Shown here in pieces: positions 7,921 through 12,246 of a DNA stretch of 12,246 bases. Numbering within the stretch: the stretch's first letter is position 1; every line of letters starts with the position of its first letter. This DNA comes from JAZLEZ01 sp045615505 (GTDB lineage: Bacteria > Spirochaetota > Spirochaetia > Sphaerochaetales > Sphaerochaetaceae): positions 1-12,246 of the forward strand of contig JAZLEZ010000022.1 of the NCBI GenBank assembly GCA_045615505.1, read 5' to 3'. The notes under the pieces were generated by a model, which saw only the letters and a list, made by a program, of their open reading frames with translations, was not told where the DNA came from and did no database searches. The translations under genes were made by a program, and so were the position numbers.

Positions 7921-10920
7921 TTACTCTGCATTTTCAATTTCAAGAACACCCATAGGACAGGCTTTTACACACTGCCCGCAGACAATACACTTGCTTACAA
8001 TGTTCAGCATTTCGTTGTTGACCATTATGCCAAAAGGGCAGGCTTCACGACAAGCACCGCATCCGTTACACATTTTTTTGTCTATAAACCATACTCCGTT
8101 CTGGTTTCTGGTTATTGCTCCCACAGGGCAGGCTTCCGCACATTGTCCGCATTGAATACAGACAACAGGTCTGAGGATGATTCCTTGGTAAAGGCTGCTG
8201 TTTCCTATGCTTTTTCTTTCCTTTATCGCAATACAAGCTTTCTCACGCTTTTCGGTTTTGTAGAAAGTCTTTGCACAGGCTCTTACACATTCCAGACATC
8301 CGATGCATCTTGCATTCTGTTTTACGGAAAGTCTTCTGGTGGTTCCTGTCATATTTGTTTTTTCCGGTGGTTCATACGGAGTATGTTCCACAGGCAGGCT
8401 GGTTCTCTTTATTCCGTCAAGCAGATAGTAGGCATCGGCAACCGCCGGGGCTGTGGGAATACTGGTTATTTCACCGAGCCCTTTTGCTCCGCATGCAACA
8501 TCCAGTCCCGGTTTCTCGATTATGACAGATTTGATTTGCGGTACTTCATCTGCCCTGAACAGCCCGAGCGAGCCGAACTTTTCAAGGGGTTTGCAGTTTT
8601 TCAGTCTGTACTGTTCCCTGACTGCATAACCCAGTCCCATGATGACACCTCCTTCAATCTGACCTTCAACATTAGTCGGATTGATGGCTTTCCCTACATC
8701 ATGAGCAGCAATGATCTTGCTGACTTTATGTGTCTGTTCATCTATGATGCAGAGGTTTGTGGCATAGCCGTAAGCAACATGGCTCTTGGGATTGGGAAGA
8801 GGGCTGCCGAACGGGTCTGTTTGTGCCAGATATTCTGCATAGTATTCACAGCCTTCAAGTTCGTTAAGATTTCCATGATGTGCATCAAGTGCTTCCTTGA
8901 GATTCACGGATGCTCTTCTTGCAGCTTCCCCTGTAACGGTTGTGTGACGGCTTCCGCTTGTTGTTCCGCTGTCAGGTGCATTGAAGGTATTGGCTTTTTC
9001 TTCTGAAACTTTATCTTCAGGTAATTCTGTGATATCACATACAATCTGTTTGAGTACGGTACAGATACCCTGACCGATGCAGGAACCTGCACAGTGAATG
9101 ATGACTCTTCCGTCCGAAACTTCAAGCCGGACTCTGCCGGTATCGGGAAGTCCGACTCCTACTCCGGCATTTTTCATTGCACAGGCAATTCCCGCATATT
9201 TATTGCTGAAGTATTCTTCCTTTACTGCTTCAAGTGTTTCCGCAAGTCCTGTTGCGTTGTCAACAATCTGTCCGTTTGGCAGTTCCTGACCGGGCCTGAT
9301 TGCATTGATGTATCTTATGTCCCAGTGGGATATTCCGATTTTGTCTGCCATATGATTCAGTAATGTTTCCATGGCAAAACAGGTTTGGGTAACCCCGAAT
9401 CCTCTGAATGCTCCGGCGGGCGGATTGTTCGTATAATATGCCTTTCCGTCAATTCTGAAATTCTGGAAATTATAAGGTCCTGATGCATGTGTACAGGCTC
9501 TCTGAAGAACCGGAATTCCGAGAGAAGCATAAGCTCCGTTGTCTGTTATGACCTTTGCGTCAAGTCCGAGTATTTTCCCGTCTTTATTGCAGGCAAGAGT
9601 AAAGTCCATTTCCATTGCGTGCCGTTTGGGATGGACAAGTATGCTTTCTTCTCTGGAAAGTTTCATTTTGCACGGCCGTTTTGTCAGGTAAGCTGCAAGG
9701 GCACTGAGATGTTGCACGGTAACATCTTCCTTACCCCCGAAACCTCCTCCTACATAACAGTTTTCCACAAGTACTTTTTCTTCCGGCAGGTTCAGCATGG
9801 GAGCTGTTTCTCTTCTGGTATCATATACACCTTGATCTGAAGAGTAGATTTTCACACCGTCTTTTGCGGGAAAAGAAAAAGCGCATTCTGTTTCAAGAAA
9901 CGCATGCTCGGTCCAGGGTGTTGAAAAATGTTCGGAAATAACAAAATCAGCCTCTCTTATGGCCTTATCAACATCACCTCTGTCAATGAATGTATGCCCC
10001 AAAAGATTTCCGCCCTCGTGAATTACAGGAGCATCTTCCTTCATTGCCTGATATGCATCCGATACAAAAGGAAGGACTTCATATTTTACATCAATCAAAT
10101 CCAGTGCTTTTTCTGCGATGCTTCTTTCTTCTGCAACGACAAGAGCAATAACATCTCCGAGGTATCTTGTGATTTCACCGACTCCTATCATTGCATCCCA
10201 ATCCCTTTTGAGATGACCTACTTTATGAGTTCCGGGAATATCTTCTGCCGTGATGATTTTTACAATGCCTTCGAGCTCAAGAGCTTTTGATGTATCTATG
10301 GAAAGAACTTTTGCCCTCGGATACTTTGATCTCAATGCAACGGCGTTTACCTGACCTTCAACATAGATGTCATCCGGATATTTTCCTGTTCCGGTTACCT
10401 TATCAATTACATCAACTCTCTGAACTCTTGCACCGATTTTCCAGTTTGTATCATCTTTAATCTGAGCATCTTCTCTGAAAATTGCAGCTGCATCTGAAAT
10501 TGCCCGGACAATTTTCACATAACCCGTACATCTGCAGATGTTGTTTCTGATTGCATGTCTTATATCCTTTTCCGAAGGGTTTGGATTCTTGTCTATAAGA
10601 CCTTTTGCGCAGATGACCATTCCGGGAATGCAGTATCCGCACTGTACGGCTCCGGCATGACCGAAAGCATAAGTGTAAACCTCTTTCTCCCTGTCGGAGA
10701 GTCCTTCAACCGTTACTATGTTTTTGCCGTCCATTTCGGTTGTGACGAATGTGCAGGCTTTTGTTGCCTTTCCGTCAATGAGAATCGTACAAGTGCCGCA
10801 GGCTCCTTCCGAACAACCGTCCTTTACGGAAGTAAGATGCAGATTGTACCTGAGAAAATTGATAAGTCTTTTTTCTTCATTACAAGTAACGGTTTTACCG
10901 TTTACGGAAAAAGTAGCCAT
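7921..10920 (-). CDS. Xanthine-dehydrogenase-like molybdenum hydroxylase fused to a four-cluster [4Fe-4S] domain
   Basis: A 999-residue single-chain molybdenum hydroxylase. Residues 1-60 hold a plant-type [2Fe-2S] site (C36, C41, C44, C56); 90-135 hold the second one (C94, C97, C129, C131). From about 165 to 850 come the hammerhead and molybdopterin domains: GGGFGGKE (391-398; E398 = bovine Glu802), AFRGFG (504-509; R506 = Arg880), GQG (616-618) and GAKGLGE (811-817; E817 = catalytic Glu1261). Keeping both Glu802 and Arg880 equivalents favours a purine-type substrate over aldehydes. The layout resembles the so-called selenium-dependent xanthine dehydrogenases, but selenium cannot be read from this gene. 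Residues 868-999 add four CxxCxxCxxxC motifs (starting at C872, C921, C951, C978), like HycB/CooF electron carriers. No FAD domain is present. ATG follows the preceding stop with no gap; AGG lies 7 bases upstream. Probably cytosolic: no signal peptide seen. Confidence 0.9.
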   Translation of the reverse strand: MATFSVNGKTVTCNEEKRLINFLRYNLHLTSVKDGCSEGACGTCTILIDGKATKACTFVTTEMDGKNIVTVEGLSDREKEVYTYAFGHAGAVQCGYCIPGMVICAKGLIDKNPNPSEKDIRHAIRNNICRCTGYVKIVRAISDAAAIFREDAQIKDDTNWKIGARVQRVDVIDKVTGTGKYPDDIYVEGQVNAVALRSKYPRAKVLSIDTSKALELEGIVKIITAEDIPGTHKVGHLKRDWDAMIGVGEITRYLGDVIALVVAEERSIAEKALDLIDVKYEVLPFVSDAYQAMKEDAPVIHEGGNLLGHTFIDRGDVDKAIREADFVISEHFSTPWTEHAFLETECAFSFPAKDGVKIYSSDQGVYDTRRETAPMLNLPEEKVLVENCYVGGGFGGKEDVTVQHLSALAAYLTKRPCKMKLSREESILVHPKRHAMEMDFTLACNKDGKILGLDAKVITDNGAYASLGIPVLQRACTHASGPYNFQNFRIDGKAYYTNNPPAGAFRGFGVTQTCFAMETLLNHMADKIGISHWDIRYINAIRPGQELPNGQIVDNATGLAETLEAVKEEYFSNKYAGIACAMKNAGVGVGLPDTGRVRLEVSDGRVIIHCAGSCIGQGICTVLKQIVCDITELPEDKVSEEKANTFNAPDSGTTSGSRHTTVTGEAARRASVNLKEALDAHHGNLNELEGCEYYAEYLAQTDPFGSPLPNPKSHVAYGYATNLCIIDEQTHKVSKIIAAHDVGKAINPTNVEGQIEGGVIMGLGYAVREQYRLKNCKPLEKFGSLGLFRADEVPQIKSVIIEKPGLDVACGAKGLGEITSIPTAPAVADAYYLLDGIKRTSLPVEHTPYEPPEKTNMTGTTRRLSVKQNARCIGCLECVRACAKTFYKTEKREKACIAIKERKSIGNSSLYQGIILRPVVCIQCGQCAEACPVGAITRNQNGVWFIDKKMCNGCGACREACPFGIMVNNEMLNIVSKCIVCGQCVKACPMGVLEIENAE
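7930..8316 (-). other. C-terminal polyferredoxin domain of the molybdenum hydroxylase (four [4Fe-4S] motifs)
   Basis: This sub-region encodes residues about 869-997 of the fusion protein. Sixteen cysteines occur in four regular motifs: CIGCLECVRAC, CIQCGQCAEACP, CNGCGACREACPFG and CIVCGQCVKACP. The first lacks the proline after its last cysteine. Spacing of about 49, 30 and 27 residues between motif starts resembles the beta subunits of formate dehydrogenase, hydrogenase and CO dehydrogenase systems (HycB, HydN, CooF). The reading frame is continuous with the catalytic part, with no stop between, joined by a short polar linker (about residues 850-868). Confidence 0.88.
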
Positions 10921-12246
10921 TTAAGTACCTGTTGCCTTGAGAATCATAGACTTCTGCCATCTCAGAAGTTCGTCGTGCAGTTCCGGATTATTTCCCCTGA
11001 CATCTGCCTGAATTCTGAACAGGGGTTCAGTTCCGCTCGGTCTCATCCATACTGAGGCAATCGGTTTTTTTTCTTTACTGAAAAAAACCATCCTGAGGCC
11101 TCCTTTGTTGCCGTTGCCGGTTTGCTGATATTCTGCGGTTCCTTCGGTCTGATATTCCAGATATGATTCTATTCCGTATTTTTTCAGCAGATTGTATTCT
11201 GATTCCCATTCAGAACTGAAGTTTTTTTCGTATGTTGCTTTAAGCAAGCGATAATCCTGTGTAATGAGACGGATTTTTGCATTATCTGAAAATGAGTCCG
11301 TCGTAGTGTATTCAGGGATGTTTTTCAGTGCAGTTTCCATGTCTGTTTGCTGAAGTAGTCTGAACATACACATCAGGGTATTCATAGGGTCTCTTACCTT
11401 TGCCGGATGAGTTATGTTGCCTCCGTTTGAACCCTCTCCGAGAATAGGAACGGAGTATCCTTTTTTGCGCAGGTCTGATGCAAGTTCTACAACATTTGCT
11501 TCTCCTACTTCCGCTCTGAATACTTTTGCATTATGTTTTGCTGCAAGTTCATCGATTCTCATACTGGTTGCACAGTTTACGGCAACGGCAAGGTTCTCCG
11601 TTCCTTTGTTGTTGTGATATGACAGAGTTGCATCAACGCAGAGAGCAAAAACATCCTGAGCTTTCATTATGCGTGCTTTGCCGTCCGAACCTGTATAGAC
11701 AAGATTTCCGCGGTCACCGTCATTATCCGGAACATATCCCAGAACAAACGAAGAATCCTGCGTGTGCATTTTTTCCAGCAGCTTACAGCAGGTTTCCAGA
11801 TTCTTTCCTTCAGGTACTATTCCGTGGGAAATCTTTCCTGCCGTATCATTTATGAAGCAGGTTTTCACTCCAAGTTCTTCGAAGAGTTTTTTATCTATTG
11901 AAAGAGCTCTGGCACTTCCGTTAAGGTCTGCTACTACACCTATATTGCACTTTTTTACAGCTTCAATGAAAGATTTAAAATTTCCGTCCGGACTGGTTGT
12001 TTTTCTGACAAAATCCAGATAGTTTTCAAGGCACTCTGCTTTGAGCTTATTGTTTTCCGCAACAGTGTAATCTAATGACTTGTTATATACTGTCATCAGT
12101 TTATCCATATCGAGAATCAGGCTTCTCAGTTTGCCTATAATCGGATTTACCGATGCGGCATTGAAAACACTGCCGTTTTTACCGACTTTGATTCCATTGT
12201 GGCCCACAGGATTGTGGCTTGCGGAGACATATATGAAACAGTCATA
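10921..12246 (-). CDS. Phosphoglucomutase/phosphomannomutase family protein, 3' part (5' end outside window)
   Basis: Alpha-D-phosphohexomutase superfamily enzyme, moving phosphate between C1 and C6 of a hexose (or C1 and C5 of a pentose). The frame is open to the window edge at 12246, giving 441 residues. A GTG at 12207 is internal, because the residues before it are the start of the catalytic loop SASHNP, with the phosphorylated serine at fragment position 10, followed by NGIK. DNDGDR (174-179) is the metal-binding DxDxDR loop, GEGSNGG (270-276) the sugar-specificity loop, and RPSGTEP (402-408) the phosphate-binding loop of the last domain, so all visible catalytic parts are intact. The stretch between the serine and metal loops (about 165 residues) is rather long, and I do not recognise the segment near 350-385. 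Whether the substrate is glucose, mannose, glucosamine or ribose phosphate cannot be decided. Its TAA stop is directly followed by the ATG of the molybdenum hydroxylase gene. Confidence 0.88.
   Translation of the reverse strand, partial: YDCFIYVSASHNPVGHNGIKVGKNGSVFNAASVNPIIGKLRSLILDMDKLMTVYNKSLDYTVAENNKLKAECLENYLDFVRKTTSPDGNFKSFIEAVKKCNIGVVADLNGSARALSIDKKLFEELGVKTCFINDTAGKISHGIVPEGKNLETCCKLLEKMHTQDSSFVLGYVPDNDGDRGNLVYTGSDGKARIMKAQDVFALCVDATLSYHNNKGTENLAVAVNCATSMRIDELAAKHNAKVFRAEVGEANVVELASDLRKKGYSVPILGEGSNGGNITHPAKVRDPMNTLMCMFRLLQQTDMETALKNIPEYTTTDSFSDNAKIRLITQDYRLLKATYEKNFSSEWESEYNLLKKYGIESYLEYQTEGTAEYQQTGNGNKGGLRMVFFSKEKKPIASVWMRPSGTEPLFRIQADVRGNNPELHDELLRWQKSMILKATGT

Noticed and set aside
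7917..7949. An N-terminal extension of the transporter starting at GTG 7949 or ATG 7931
   Set aside because: Both starts lie inside the hydroxylase coding region and lack a good ribosome binding site; the ATG at 7916 gives a normal GPH N-terminus.
7906..9006. A 366-codon open frame on the + strand, and several shorter ones opposite the hydroxylase gene
   Set aside because: It lies entirely antisense to the molybdenum hydroxylase and the start of the transporter gene. Its translation shows no recognisable motif; the cysteine-rich pattern reflects the opposite strand's codon usage.
7921..10920. Calling the hydroxylase definitely selenium-dependent
   Set aside because: The layout recalls that group, but the selenium is a labile cofactor ligand and not encoded in the gene. 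The maturation genes that would support it are not in this window.
12205..12207. GTG as the start of the mutase gene
   Set aside because: The frame continues to the window edge and the codons before it encode the catalytic SASHNP loop, so the gene is truncated by the window, not started here.

Overview
This window is a gene-dense bacterial chromosomal segment of moderate GC content using the standard code. It holds nine protein genes and almost no intergenic DNA: the longest gap is 13 bases. The best guess for the host is a spirochaete of the Treponema type. The main reason is the serine hydroxymethyltransferase, which has the version with a CPLVIGGPLPH segment, a GPWYTSGLRLGTPALTT segment and a long C-terminal extension that I associate with treponemes and chlamydiae. 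The other genes do not contradict this. The assignment rests on recognition, not on a search.

Left part, + strand (1-2573): the 3' end of glyA, then a cyclic amidohydrolase of the dihydropyrimidinase/hydantoinase family overlapping it by ATGA, then rpiB (ribose-5-phosphate isomerase B). This looks like one operon that starts upstream of the window.

Right part, - strand (12246 down to 2574), read right to left: the 3' part of a phosphoglucomutase/phosphomannomutase family gene, a 999-codon molybdenum hydroxylase of the xanthine dehydrogenase family, a GPH-type (MelB-like) MFS transporter, prfA (RF1), prmC (RF1/RF2 glutamine methyltransferase), and rel (bifunctional (p)ppGpp synthetase/hydrolase). 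Each gene touches or nearly touches the next (TAA directly followed by ATG, gaps of 3-13 bases, a GTGA overlap), so this is probably one long transcript with no room for internal intergenic promoters. The two operons converge with no spacer: the rpiB stop ends at 2573 and the rel stop occupies 2574-2576.

The most notable item is the molybdenum hydroxylase. It carries two N-terminal [2Fe-2S] clusters and a complete xanthine-dehydrogenase-like molybdopterin domain, with the equivalents of bovine Glu802, Arg880 and Glu1261. At its C-terminus it also has about 130 residues with four perfect CxxCxxCxxxC motifs, predicting four [4Fe-4S] clusters as in HycB/CooF-type electron carriers. No FAD subunit is present in the window. 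A purine hydroxylase wired to a built-in polyferredoxin, instead of to FAD and NAD, would be an unusual electron route. Its proximity to a hydantoinase-family enzyme and to glyA recalls anaerobic purine/urate degradation clusters, though the genes lie on opposite strands and the link is inference. No RNA genes, mobile elements, CRISPR arrays, long repeats or convincing terminators were seen.
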